From Alteripontixanthobacter maritimus (GTDB lineage Bacteria > Pseudomonadota > Alphaproteobacteria > Sphingomonadales > Sphingomonadaceae): a stretch of DNA of 64,000 nt. The stretch spans positions 1,125,501-1,189,500 of the forward strand of contig NZ_QBKA01000002.1 of NCBI RefSeq assembly GCF_003340475.1, given 5' to 3'. How positions within the stretch are numbered: the stretch's first letter is position 1; each line of letters begins with the position of its first letter. Both the position numbers and the translations under genes were made by a program. Below the pieces are notes generated by a model that searched no databases, had not been told where the DNA came from, and saw only the letters and a program-made list of their open reading frames with translations. Positions 1 through 8,497 of the stretch are shown piece by piece.

Positions 1-963
1 CATGAACGCTGGTGCATCGCCCAGCATCAGGATGTTCATCTTGGTTCCGATTACGGCCACCAGCAGGAAAATGAACACGGTTCCGAACTTCGAGGCACCA
101 ACCCCCTCCAACTGACGCGCCGGCGTGAAGCTGGCGATCAGTCCAAGGGTAGTCGCGAAGACCACGACCCAGAAGAAGGTGCTGGCCATGACGCTGTCTT
201 CACCATTCACAGACGCAAAATATGCACCAAGTGGCTGCGACAGAAGATGGCAGATTCCGACCACTGCAAACGCCACGCCAAGCAGCAGGACGAGATCGTT
301 GGCTGTCGGGGTGCGCTCGACCGAACTGCTGAAATTCGCCATCTTGACCTTCAATCGCTCGATGGCGGAACTGTCCGCACCCAGCCACGCATCGACCTTC
401 TCGCTCGCGCCCGCGCCATAAAGCAGGAACGCCATCCAGATATTCGCCACGATAATGTCCACTGCGATTAGCGCGGAGTAACGGGTCTGGTCGTATTGGT
501 AAACTTCCAACATGGCAGTCTGGTTGGCGCCTCCGCCGATCCAGCTACCCGCCAGCGTTGCCAGTCCGCGCCAGGCAGCCTGATCACCGGTACCAAGGAC
601 GGACGGATCGAACTGCGCCACGATCCACAGCGCTAATGGACCGCCCAGAACAATACCGATGGTGGCGGTAAAAAACATGATCAACGCTTTGCTGCCAAGG
701 CCAATGACACCCTTCAAATCGATACTCAATGTCATCAGGAACAGCGCGGCAGGCAGGAAATAATCCTTGGCGATGGTCCACAAGTTGGATTCGGTTACAT
801 CGATCAGCCCGAATGTCGTCATCAGCGATGGCAGCAAGTAAGCGACAAGAATGATGGGGACGAAGGTGTAGAATTTCTGCCAGCCCGGACGGCCGCGGGT
901 GAAGAACACGAATGCCAGAACGGTCGCCAGCAGGCCGAAGATTATGCGATCGTCGGTGATCAT
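1..963 (-). CDS. DUF819 family membrane protein (partial, runs off left edge)
   Basis: Open from an ATG at 963 to the window edge (321 codons, no stop), so the C-terminus is missing. The start follows a strong GGGAGGGG Shine-Dalgarno. The protein is very hydrophobic with about eight or more membrane segments. A glycine-rich stretch, GSWIGGGANQTAM (about residues 138-150), is the kind of motif seen in DUF819 (YjcL-like) proteins. These are inner-membrane proteins of unknown substrate that resemble transporters. The gene is divergent from the cell-wall genes to its right and separated from them by tRNA-Ser. Family assignment is from recognition of the motif and topology; function is unknown. 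Confidence 0.75.
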   Translation of the reverse strand, partial: MITDDRIIFGLLATVLAFVFFTRGRPGWQKFYTFVPIILVAYLLPSLMTTFGLIDVTESNLWTIAKDYFLPAALFLMTLSIDLKGVIGLGSKALIMFFTATIGIVLGGPLALWIVAQFDPSVLGTGDQAAWRGLATLAGSWIGGGANQTAMLEVYQYDQTRYSALIAVDIIVANIWMAFLLYGAGASEKVDAWLGADSSAIERLKVKMANFSSSVERTPTANDLVLLLGVAFAVVGICHLLSQPLGAYFASVNGEDSVMASTFFWVVVFATTLGLIASFTPARQLEGVGASKFGTVFIFLLVAVIGTKMNILMLGDAPAFM

Positions 964-1019
964 CTTGGCGCCCCTCCCAAGGCGATTTTTTATTTCCCCA
1001 CCCCCTGAAGTGGATTTTA

Positions 1020-1109
1020 TGGCGGAAGAGGTGGGATTCGAACCCACGGTACGGTTCCCCGCACGACGGTTTTCAAGACCGTTGCATTCGACCACTCTGC
1101 CACTCTTCC
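1020..1109 (-). tRNA. tRNA-Ser (anticodon UGA)
   Basis: The - strand folds as a class II tRNA: acceptor GGAAGAG (1109-1103) pairs with CTCTTCC (1030-1024), the discriminator is G, and CCA is encoded at 1022-1020. The anticodon arm has loop CTTGAAA with anticodon TGA, and a long variable arm typical of serine tRNA lies between the anticodon and T arms. The T loop reads GGTTCGAATCC. The length of 90 nt including CCA fits tRNA-Ser. Confidence 0.95.
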
Positions 1110-1244
1110 GCAGTCGCGCATCGGCTAGCGATCCCCGGCGCATTTGTCACCTGCGCTAGGCCGTGTTTGCTTGTAGGACCGAACAAGTTCTGTTTGCGTT
1201 ATAATTCATTGGCGGGTCACGCGCAGTGTGAGACAAGCCCAATC

Positions 1245-2276
1245 ATGAGAAAAACTCCCCCTATGAAGCATCTCTTTGTCGCACTCGCCGCTACCGCCTG
1301 TGCTGTCCCGTCAGCGCCGATCGCCGCGCAGGATATGTCGTTCGATGCGTATAAGCAGCTGCTGATCGCCCGCGCCCGCGCCGAGGGAGTCAGTGAGCCG
1401 ACGATTCGCCGCATGACCAGCGACTTGACGCCGAACTCCCGCGTGATCGAGCTCGATCGGGGTCAGCCTGGATCGCCCACGAGGCGCGGTTATCCAGCGC
1501 TCCAACCCTATCTCGACAAGCATGTCGACAATGCGCGCATTTCTGGCGGCCAGCGAATGTACAGTGCGACGCGCGGCATCAGCAGCCGGCTGGAGCGCGA
1601 ATACGGCGTGCCAGCGCAGATCATGGTCGCTATCTGGGGACATGAAACAAACTACGGCAGCTATACCGGCAATTTCGATCTGTCGCGCAGTCTGGCCACC
1701 TTGGCATGGGAAGGTCGCCGCCGCGACTTGTTCGAGGCTGAATTCGTCGATTTGTTGAAGGTCGCGGACAAGGGATATCCCCGCTCGCGCCTGAAAGGGA
1801 GCTGGGCCGGCGCGTTCGGCAATCCGCAGTTCCTGCCGAGCGTTTACCTGCGGCTGGCGCAGGATGGTGATAATGATGGTCGCGCGGATATTTTCGGCAA
1901 TCGGGCCGACACGTTGGCGTCCATTGCCAATTATTTCCGTGATGCCGGATGGCGTCCCGGACAACCCTGGGGCGTACGCGCGAGTGTTCCGTCCAACCTT
2001 GACCGGCAGGCCATTAAAACCGACATGGTAGCCCCTGTGTGCCCTAGGGTGCACGAGCGGCACAGCAGCTGGAAAACCGTGGGTGAATGGAAACAATTGG
2101 GCGTCACGCCGCAGCGATACCTGGCCGACGACGTGATGACCTCGTTCTTCCAGCCGGATGGACCCGGCACGCGCGCATGGCTGTTAACGACAAATTATCG
2201 GGTTATCCTCGAATATAACTGCTCGAATTACTACGCTATGAGTGTGGGATTGCTTGCAGATGAGATTGCCCCTTGA
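1245..2276 (+). CDS. Lytic murein transglycosylase, MltB-like (SLT_2 family)
   Basis: Predicted periplasmic enzyme cleaving the MurNAc-GlcNAc bond of peptidoglycan to a 1,6-anhydro product. The N-terminus has a basic start and hydrophobic core ending near PIAAQ (residues 24-29), a Sec signal peptide. The catalytic glutamate is Glu134 in IWGHETNYGSY; the downstream GAFGNPQFLPS block (about residues 187-197) and the DGRADIF/SIANYF region are typical of the MltB group. ATGs at 1245 and 1263 both leave a usable signal peptide and neither has a strong ribosome site. The end overlaps the next gene by 17 bases, suggesting co-transcription with the RlpA-like and carboxypeptidase genes. Confidence 0.88.
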   Translation: MRKTPPMKHLFVALAATACAVPSAPIAAQDMSFDAYKQLLIARARAEGVSEPTIRRMTSDLTPNSRVIELDRGQPGSPTRRGYPALQPYLDKHVDNARISGGQRMYSATRGISSRLEREYGVPAQIMVAIWGHETNYGSYTGNFDLSRSLATLAWEGRRRDLFEAEFVDLLKVADKGYPRSRLKGSWAGAFGNPQFLPSVYLRLAQDGDNDGRADIFGNRADTLASIANYFRDAGWRPGQPWGVRASVPSNLDRQAIKTDMVAPVCPRVHERHSSWKTVGEWKQLGVTPQRYLADDVMTSFFQPDGPGTRAWLLTTNYRVILEYNCSNYYAMSVGLLADEIAP

Positions 2277-3360
2277 TGTTCGCCGCGGGTTCGACGCCCG
2301 CTTTCTGACCTTGGCCCTGGCCGCAGGGCTGGCTGGTTGTGCCGGTGGTTCCGCCAGTGACAGCCCGATGGCTGCCAGCGCCGCCACGCCCGTCAGCGCG
2401 GCTGACCGAGTGGGGCCGGGTGCCGATTATCCGCAGATCCTCGGCTCGTCATTTGTGGTGGACGGGACCGAATATGTTCCAGACGCCTCGCTCAATTATG
2501 ATGAGGTCGGCTATGCCGGCCTCGACGCGGCAGCCAGCGGATTTACCGCTTCCCACAAAACTTTGCCGCTGCCTTCCTATGCTGAAGTGACTTCGCTGAC
2601 CGACGGTCGCACGATACTCGTCCGGGTCGAACGACGCGGGCCGATGACGAATAACCGGCTGGTTGCACTTTCACCCGATGCGCGCGCCGAGCTGGGTCTG
2701 GCCGAAGGCGCTGCAATCCGCATTCGCCGGGTCAACCCTCCCGAAACCGAACGCGCCGAACTACGTGGTGGGAAGGCTGCGCCGGAGCGTATGGCGACAC
2801 CCGCGCCGTTGCTCGCAATTCTTCAACGCAAACTCCCTGCGGCAGGCTCAGTATCGCTGGCGCAGCCGCGCGCGCCCGTTTCGCGGGTGACATCCGCCGA
2901 GTTGCCACCATCCAGAGCGGCACGTCCGGCAGTCGTCGCCCAGGCTGCACCGGTTGCTCGCCGGTTCGAAGAAGCTTTTGGACAGCGTAAGGACGCAACT
3001 ATACCCAAAGCGGTGACGACCTATCCGTTGCCAGCCCTCCCCGGCGTGAGCCAGCGCTCCGCGACTTTGTCTGCAGCCCAGTCCACCGTAGCACCGCGGG
3101 CAATTGCGACGAGGCCGACCGTCACCCCAGCCGCAAACGCCGCTGCCAAGCGGGCTAACTTCGTCATCCAGGCAGCTTCGTTCGCCAATCGCGAAAATGC
3201 TGATCGGGCGGCAACCGTGCTGGATGGGCGGGTAATGCGGGCCGGACGCTATTACCGTGTGCGTACCGGCCCCTTCGCAACCCGTGGACAGGCCGAAGCA
3301 GCGCTCGCCAAGATACGGGCCGCAGGCTATAGCGACGCGCGAGTACAAACCACCGGTTAG
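2260..3360 (+). CDS. RlpA-like lipoprotein with SPOR domain (degenerate double-psi barrel)
   Basis: 366 residues. Signal peptide ends in a lipobox LAGC with the acylated cysteine at residue 27. A double-psi beta-barrel domain spans roughly residues 60-155, recognised by ASHKTLPLPSYAEVTSL (His99). A long Ala/Pro/Arg-rich linker follows, then a C-terminal SPOR domain (about 300-362, NFVIQAASFANRENA) that in known proteins binds septal peptidoglycan lacking stem peptides. RlpA proteins normally carry the short motif NDRGP with the catalytic Asp; here it reads ERRGP, and the usual GxxTANGE-type segment before the His is shortened. Catalysis is therefore doubtful. GTG at 2242 is an alternative start, but the ATG at 2260 gives a cleaner signal peptide. 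Confidence 0.8.
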   Translation: MRLPLDVRRGFDARFLTLALAAGLAGCAGGSASDSPMAASAATPVSAADRVGPGADYPQILGSSFVVDGTEYVPDASLNYDEVGYAGLDAAASGFTASHKTLPLPSYAEVTSLTDGRTILVRVERRGPMTNNRLVALSPDARAELGLAEGAAIRIRRVNPPETERAELRGGKAAPERMATPAPLLAILQRKLPAAGSVSLAQPRAPVSRVTSAELPPSRAARPAVVAQAAPVARRFEEAFGQRKDATIPKAVTTYPLPALPGVSQRSATLSAAQSTVAPRAIATRPTVTPAANAAAKRANFVIQAASFANRENADRAATVLDGRVMRAGRYYRVRTGPFATRGQAEAALAKIRAAGYSDARVQTTG

Positions 3361-3393
3361 GCTGCCTGCTTTCGCCGGGCGGCGGGAGTGTGA

Positions 3394-4554
3394 CTGATCC
3401 GTTTTCTGCTTTCGATCGCTACCTTTGTAGGGGCGTGCCTTTCGGTGCCTGTGTTCGCGCAGGACAGGGCAGACTTTGCGCCGCCGACACAGGAACAGGC
3501 ACCGATCGCGCTGATGGTCGATCTGTCGACCGGGCAAACGCTGCATTCGCGCGCTGCCGACCGGCGTTTTATCCCGGCTTCCATCACCAAGGTCATGACG
3601 CTGTTTCTGGCTTTCGAGCTTATGGAGGAGGGTAAGCTGCGCACTACGCAGCGCTTTTCCGTATCGCCGCAAGCGTTCGAAGAATGGCACCGGAAGGGCT
3701 CCACCATGTTTCTCGCCCATGACGGGAAGCCCACCGTGGGGGAACTGCTGACGGGGATCGCGACGGTTTCAGCCAATGATGGATCGATAGTGCTGGCCGA
3801 AGGTGCCGCAGGATCCGTTCCGAACTGGGTTGCGATGATGAACCGCAAGGCGCGTGAAATCGGCATGACCAATAGCCGCTTCGGCACTCCCAATGGTTGG
3901 CCTGACGAAGGCCACACCTTCGTGACCGCTCGTGACCTCGCTACACTTGCTGGCACTTTGATCGAGCGCCATCCGCAGTTGTTTGCCCAGTATTTCGGGC
4001 AATCGGGCATGCGCTACAATGGGATCGCGCAAGATAATCACGACCCGATTACTGGCAAGGTCGCAGGCGCTGACGGCATGAAAACCGGCTTCACGAACGA
4101 GGCTGGTTACGGCTTTTTAGGCACGGCAGAACGGGACGGGCGCAGATTGGTGATGGTAGTGGCCGGTTCTCCGCGTTCCCGGATACGCAACGATGCTGCG
4201 CGCAGTTTCATGGAGTGGGGCTTCGACGCGTTCGACCTGCGACGCTATTTTGCAGCGGGAGAGCGCGTTGCTTCGGTACGGGTCCAAAATGGCAGTATGT
4301 CCAGACTGGATCTCGTCTCCGCGCGCTCGGTTGCCATCGTGGTACCGAAAGGCACCAACCCGGCACTGAAGCTATCTGTACGCTACGAAGGCCCGCTGGA
4401 AGCGCCGATCCTGCCGGACGAAGCGGTGGCCCGCCTGCATTGGCAGGTCGATGGAATACCGGCCCATTCGGTGCCTCTGATCGCGGATAAGCCGGTCGCA
4501 AAGGCGTCTTTTCTGCGGCGTATCCTTAACGGCTTTGCCGCGTGGTTCGCATGA
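3394..4554 (+). CDS. D-alanyl-D-alanine carboxypeptidase, PBP5/6-like, with probable CTG start
   Basis: Serine peptidase S11 family enzyme that trims the terminal D-Ala from peptidoglycan pentapeptides. All three penicillin-binding motifs are present: SxxK at Ser63 (SITK), SxN at Ser126 (SAN) and KTG at Lys230. The C-terminal third is the beta-rich PBP5 C domain, ending in a short hydrophobic/amphipathic tail that may anchor it. The first ATG/GTG in frame is GTG 3445, but the frame is open back to a TGA at 3391. Codons 3394-3459 encode a full signal peptide (IRFLLSIATFVGACLSVPVF then AQ). A GGGAG at about 3384 is placed for a CTG start at 3394. If the start is really 3445, the signal peptide is lost. 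Confidence 0.85.
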   Translation: MIRFLLSIATFVGACLSVPVFAQDRADFAPPTQEQAPIALMVDLSTGQTLHSRAADRRFIPASITKVMTLFLAFELMEEGKLRTTQRFSVSPQAFEEWHRKGSTMFLAHDGKPTVGELLTGIATVSANDGSIVLAEGAAGSVPNWVAMMNRKAREIGMTNSRFGTPNGWPDEGHTFVTARDLATLAGTLIERHPQLFAQYFGQSGMRYNGIAQDNHDPITGKVAGADGMKTGFTNEAGYGFLGTAERDGRRLVMVVAGSPRSRIRNDAARSFMEWGFDAFDLRRYFAAGERVASVRVQNGSMSRLDLVSARSVAIVVPKGTNPALKLSVRYEGPLEAPILPDEAVARLHWQVDGIPAHSVPLIADKPVAKASFLRRILNGFAAWFA

Positions 4555-5189
4555 AAAAAGGTCTGTTCCTCGCTTTCGAGGGCGGTGAGGGGACCGGCAA
4601 GTCCACTCAGTCGCGGTTGTTAGTGGAACACCTGCGCGCAGGCGGGTACGATGTCGTGCATACGCGCGAACCGGGCGGGACACCGGGAGCAGAGGCCGTC
4701 AGGACACTATTGCTCGACCCGCCGGGGGAAGGGTGGGGCGCACGGGCAGAAGCCCTATTGTTCGCCGCCGCACGCGCCGACCATGTGGAAAAGCTTATCC
4801 ACCCGGCGCTCGATGCCGGAAAGATCGTGGTGTGCGACAGGTTCGTCGGCTCATCGCTGGCGTATCAGGGCGGGGCAGGGGGGCTGGGCCGAGACGCGAT
4901 ACTCGATCTACACTCTTTTGGCAGCGAAGGGTTGATACCCGACGCCATGTTGATCGTGTCTGTTCCTCCTGCCGAGGCGGCGCAGCGCCTCGCCGCACGC
5001 GATGGCAACGATAGCGATGCGATCGGGGGCCGCGACGAGGCGTATCACGCAGCCGTGGCCAAGCACTTCGAACTACTTGCGGCGCAAGACAATCCCTCGA
5101 CAATTGCGATTGACGGCACGGGGAAGCCCGACGCGGTGCAGGCCCGTATTCTGACCGCCATTTCGCCTCTGCTGAAAGATCGCCAGTGA
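4551..5189 (+). CDS. tmk: Thymidylate kinase
   Basis: Phosphorylates dTMP to dTDP with ATP, the committed step from both de novo and salvage routes to dTTP; cytosolic. 212 residues, normal for the family. P-loop GGEGTGKST spans residues 11-19; the DRFVGSSLAYQ segment is the family DR(Y/F) motif that contacts dTMP; the THTREPGGT-like block (HTREPGGTPGAE, about residues 38-49) precedes the LID region. ATG 4551 overlaps the preceding stop (ATGA); a GTG 9 bases upstream is unlikely. It is followed by holB with a 4-base GTGA overlap, so the pair is translationally coupled, a common arrangement for tmk-holB. Confidence 0.97.
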   Translation: MKKGLFLAFEGGEGTGKSTQSRLLVEHLRAGGYDVVHTREPGGTPGAEAVRTLLLDPPGEGWGARAEALLFAAARADHVEKLIHPALDAGKIVVCDRFVGSSLAYQGGAGGLGRDAILDLHSFGSEGLIPDAMLIVSVPPAEAAQRLAARDGNDSDAIGGRDEAYHAAVAKHFELLAAQDNPSTIAIDGTGKPDAVQARILTAISPLLKDRQ

Positions 5190-6163
5190 CACTGATAGGT
5201 CACGAGCAACCTCTGCGCCAATGGCGTGATGCGCTTGCGGGTGCGCGGATGCATCACGCCTGGCTGCTTGCCGGCAAACAGGGCGTGGGCAAGCGGCATT
5301 TTGCGGAAGAGGCGGCGGCCGATCTCGTTCGTTCGGGCGGAGGAGGGGATAGCGACGGTTTAACGAACGTTGCGAGCCACCCCGATATCCATATCCTCAC
5401 CCATCTGCCGAAGGATGATAAGGAGAATGCCAAGCGCGAAAAAGGCGAGCCCTACGAGCGCAAGCGCAACATCCCGGTCGGGCAAATCCGCGCAATGCAG
5501 CAACGCCTGAACACCCGCCCGACCATGGGAAGCAGGCGCGCTATTATTATCGATCCCGCAGACGACATGGAGGCGGGCGCGTCCAATGCGCTTCTAAAGA
5601 GCTTGGAAGAACCGCCGGAAGGCACCTTTTTCCTGCTCGTCGCACATCGGCCCGCGCAGCTGTTGCCCACGATCCGGTCACGCTGCCGGTTGTTGCGTTT
5701 TCCCACTTTGGCCGATGCCGAAATGCAACGTGTACTTGCCGATCACGCGCCGGAAGCCGGTGCCGATGCCCGAAGCGCGGCGATTTCGGCGGCGGCAGGT
5801 TCGCCCGGCGCTGCGCTGGACTTCCTCACGCTAAACCTTGGCAAGGTCGATGCTGCAATCCGCCGCATTTTGGCAGAGGGCGACGATGATTTCAGTCGCC
5901 GCGGCGATCTCTCCCGCGAAATTGGCGGCCGTCCGTCACGCAAACGCATTCAGGCCGTACTCGATCTGGCTTGCGGCGCACTTGCCCGCGCTGCGCCCGA
6001 CGCCGCCGGTTCCAACCGCATCGCAATGATCGACGCGCATGACGCGCTGGTGCGATTGAGCGGCGAAGTTTCGACCTACAATTACGACGCTGGATTGCTG
6101 GCGATGGAAATCGGCACCTTGCTCGCCAATGCTGCACCGCATAGGGACCGCGCCCATGGCTGA
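5186..6163 (+). CDS. holB: DNA polymerase III subunit delta' (clamp loader)
   Basis: One of the AAA+ subunits that opens the beta sliding clamp. 325 residues starting at GTG 5186, inside the tmk stop. A Walker A-like GKQGVGK lies at residues 30-36. The central NALLKSLEEPPEGTFFLLVAHRPAQLLPTIRSRC region is the conserved clamp-loader core with the SRC motif (sensor region); it carries the signature through about residue 170. The zinc-binding cysteine cluster of many delta' subunits is not obvious. The last 8 bases overlap metG. Assignment also rests on the tmk-holB-metG-tatD order common in Gram-negative bacteria. Confidence 0.92.
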   Translation: MTLIGHEQPLRQWRDALAGARMHHAWLLAGKQGVGKRHFAEEAAADLVRSGGGGDSDGLTNVASHPDIHILTHLPKDDKENAKREKGEPYERKRNIPVGQIRAMQQRLNTRPTMGSRRAIIIDPADDMEAGASNALLKSLEEPPEGTFFLLVAHRPAQLLPTIRSRCRLLRFPTLADAEMQRVLADHAPEAGADARSAAISAAAGSPGAALDFLTLNLGKVDAAIRRILAEGDDDFSRRGDLSREIGGRPSRKRIQAVLDLACGALARAAPDAAGSNRIAMIDAHDALVRLSGEVSTYNYDAGLLAMEIGTLLANAAPHRDRAHG

Positions 6164-7715
6164 GCCCTTCTACATTACGACCGCGATCTCCTATCCCAAC
6201 GGACGCCCGCATATTGGCCACGCCTACGAGGCGATCGCCGCAGACGTCATCGCGCGTTTCCAGCGGGCCAAGGGCCGCGACGTACGGTTCCAGACGGGCA
6301 CGGACGAACATGGTTTGAAAATGGCGCGCAAGGCCGAGGAGCAGGGTAAGACCGCCCGCGAACTGGCCGACGAAATGAGCGGGTATTTCAAGGCTATGTG
6401 CGACGCTCTTGATGTGTCGTATGACCGATTTATCCGCACGGTCGAACCAGACCATCACCATGCCAGCCAGGCTATCTGGCAGGCGATGGAAGCCAGCGGC
6501 GACCTGTATCTCGATCGCTACGAAGGTTGGTACTCCGTCCGGGACGAGGCCTATTACGACGAAAGCGAATTAACTGACGGAGCAGACGGCGAAAAACTTT
6601 CTCCGCAAGGCACGCCGGTCGAATGGACCAGGGAGGAAAGCTGGTTCTTCCGGCTGTCGAACTATCAGGACAAACTGCTCGCTTTGCTGGATGACGATGC
6701 CTTCCTGCGTCCTGAAAGCCGGCGTAATGAGATGAAAGCGTTTGTATCGGGCGGTTTGCGCGACCTTTCGATCAGTCGAACCAGTTTCGATTGGGGGGTG
6801 CCGGTACCGGGCAGCGATGGGCACGTCATGTATGTGTGGGTCGATGCTCTGACCAACTACCTCACCGGCCTCGGCTACCCCCGGATGGACGGTGATATGG
6901 CGAAATACTGGCCGGCGGATCTGCATCTCATCGGCAAGGATATAGTGCGGTTTCATAGCGTCTACTGGCCGGCGTTCCTGATGAGCGCAGGTCTGCCGCT
7001 GCCCAAGCAAGTGTTCGGCCACGGATTCCTCCTCAACCGGGGAGAAAAGGAAAGCAAATCGGTCGGCAATGTCACCGATCCGGTGCTGCTGGCCGAGACG
7101 TTCGGCGTCGATGCCTTGCGCTATTTTCTAATGCGCGAAGTGGCATTCGGGCAGGATGGCAGTTACTCGCCCGAAGCAATCGTAACACGCGCGAATGCCG
7201 AACTTGCCAACAGTTTCGGCAATCTGGCGCAGCGCAGCCTTTCCATGATTTACAAGAATTTGGATGGCAAACTTAACGCGGGTTACGCCCGGCACGCGGA
7301 TGATATCGCCTTAGCGGATGAGGTGGCCGGGCGGATCGCCGCAATGAAGAACCGGTTTGAAACACTGGCCTTCAGCGATGGCCTGGAAGAGTGGATGCGC
7401 GCCGTCTTTGCCTGCAACGCCTATGTCGACGAACAGGCTCCTTGGGCGCTGAAGAAATCCGATCCCGCGCGGATGGAGGCGGTGTTGATGACGCTGCTGC
7501 GTTGTACCCGTGATCTTGCCATCGCCGTGCGGCCAGTGGTTCCCGCGGGCAGCGACCGGATGCTGGATCAGATTGGCGTTCCGAAAGACGCTCGGGATTA
7601 TGCCGCGCTGTCCGACGAGAATTGGTTTGCGGCCTTGGCGCAAAGCGGCTTCGTGCTTGGCAAGCCGGAAGGCATCTTCCCACGTCTCGACCTGCCTGAA
7701 AGTGAAGCGGCGTGA
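6156..7715 (+). CDS. metG: Methionine--tRNA ligase
   Basis: Class I aminoacyl-tRNA synthetase charging tRNA-Met. 519 residues. The nucleotide-binding HIGH motif is at residues 19-22 (PHIGH). The second signature loop reads KESKS (in GEKESKSVGN, about residue 300) rather than KMSKS; the lysines and serines that bind ATP are kept. No zinc-knuckle cysteines occur in the connective domain, as in the shorter MetG type without a C-terminal dimerisation domain. The anticodon-binding helical domain occupies about residues 370-519. ATG 6156 was chosen over an upstream in-frame ATG at 6129 because the family N-terminus begins MAEPFYITTAI. Confidence 0.97.
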   Translation: MAEPFYITTAISYPNGRPHIGHAYEAIAADVIARFQRAKGRDVRFQTGTDEHGLKMARKAEEQGKTARELADEMSGYFKAMCDALDVSYDRFIRTVEPDHHHASQAIWQAMEASGDLYLDRYEGWYSVRDEAYYDESELTDGADGEKLSPQGTPVEWTREESWFFRLSNYQDKLLALLDDDAFLRPESRRNEMKAFVSGGLRDLSISRTSFDWGVPVPGSDGHVMYVWVDALTNYLTGLGYPRMDGDMAKYWPADLHLIGKDIVRFHSVYWPAFLMSAGLPLPKQVFGHGFLLNRGEKESKSVGNVTDPVLLAETFGVDALRYFLMREVAFGQDGSYSPEAIVTRANAELANSFGNLAQRSLSMIYKNLDGKLNAGYARHADDIALADEVAGRIAAMKNRFETLAFSDGLEEWMRAVFACNAYVDEQAPWALKKSDPARMEAVLMTLLRCTRDLAIAVRPVVPAGSDRMLDQIGVPKDARDYAALSDENWFAALAQSGFVLGKPEGIFPRLDLPESEAA

Positions 7716-8497
7716 TGCTCGTCGATAGCCATTGCCACCTTGAATATAAGGGAATTGTCGAGGATCAGGCAGTAGTAATCGATCGCGCACGTGAGGCCGG
7801 GGTAGGGACCTTCCTCAACATCTCCACCCGCCGCAGCGAATGGGAGCAGGTCGTCGGCACGGCGGAACGCGAGCACGACATCTACGCCACCGTCGGCATT
7901 CACCCGCACGAGGCGGATGCGCATGAGAATTTAGGCGCGGATATTCTTCGTGCGGCAACCCGGAACGATCGCGTGGTCGGGATCGGTGAAACCGGGCTGG
8001 ATTATTATTACGACAAGTCCGATCGGGCGGTTCAGCAGGCGCTCTTTCGAATGCATATCGGCATCGCCCGCGAAACCGGGCTGCCACTTATCATCCACAC
8101 TCGCGATGCCGAGGACGACACGGCGGCGATCCTCGCCGATGAAATGGAGAAGGGCGCCTTTCCGGCATTGATCCACTGCTTTACGGCTTCGGCAGATTTC
8201 GGCCGCAAGGTGCTCGATCTCGGATTATCGATCTCCATCTCCGGTATCGTCACGTTCAAGAATGCCAAGGATTTGCAGGATGTCGCGCGCGACCTTCCGG
8301 CAGACCGGATGCTGGTCGAGACGGACAGCCCGTTCCTCGCGCCGGTACCAAATCGCGGCAAGCCTTGCGAACCTGCCTTCGTGCGCGACACAGCACAGTT
8401 CCTTGCCGATCTACGAGGCGAGACACTTGAGGATCTGGCGTCAAATACCACCCGCAACTTCTTTAAACTATTCGATAAAGCCAGGATGCCGACGTGA
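7715..8497 (+). CDS. TatD family metal-dependent deoxyribonuclease
   Basis: TIM-barrel hydrolase of the amidohydrolase superfamily; TatD proteins are 3'-5' exonucleases linked to DNA repair and DNA turnover. 260 residues. The metal ligands are visible as HCH at residues 6-8, a glutamate in GIGETGLDYYYD (about 89-100), His in IHTRDA (about 127), and the terminal TDSPFLAP motif (about 205). The ATG overlaps the metG stop (TGATG), and it is followed by the MBL gene with a 4-base overlap. The metG-tatD-MBL string is a frequent operon in alphaproteobacteria. Whether the in vivo substrate is DNA is not shown by sequence. Confidence 0.93.
   Translation: MLVDSHCHLEYKGIVEDQAVVIDRAREAGVGTFLNISTRRSEWEQVVGTAEREHDIYATVGIHPHEADAHENLGADILRAATRNDRVVGIGETGLDYYYDKSDRAVQQALFRMHIGIARETGLPLIIHTRDAEDDTAAILADEMEKGAFPALIHCFTASADFGRKVLDLGLSISISGIVTFKNAKDLQDVARDLPADRMLVETDSPFLAPVPNRGKPCEPAFVRDTAQFLADLRGETLEDLASNTTRNFFKLFDKARMPT

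Noticed and set aside
899-1159. An 86-residue + strand frame over tRNA-Ser
   Set aside because: It overlaps the DUF819 start region and the whole tRNA; the EVGFEPTVRFPARRFS phrase is again tRNA read-through.
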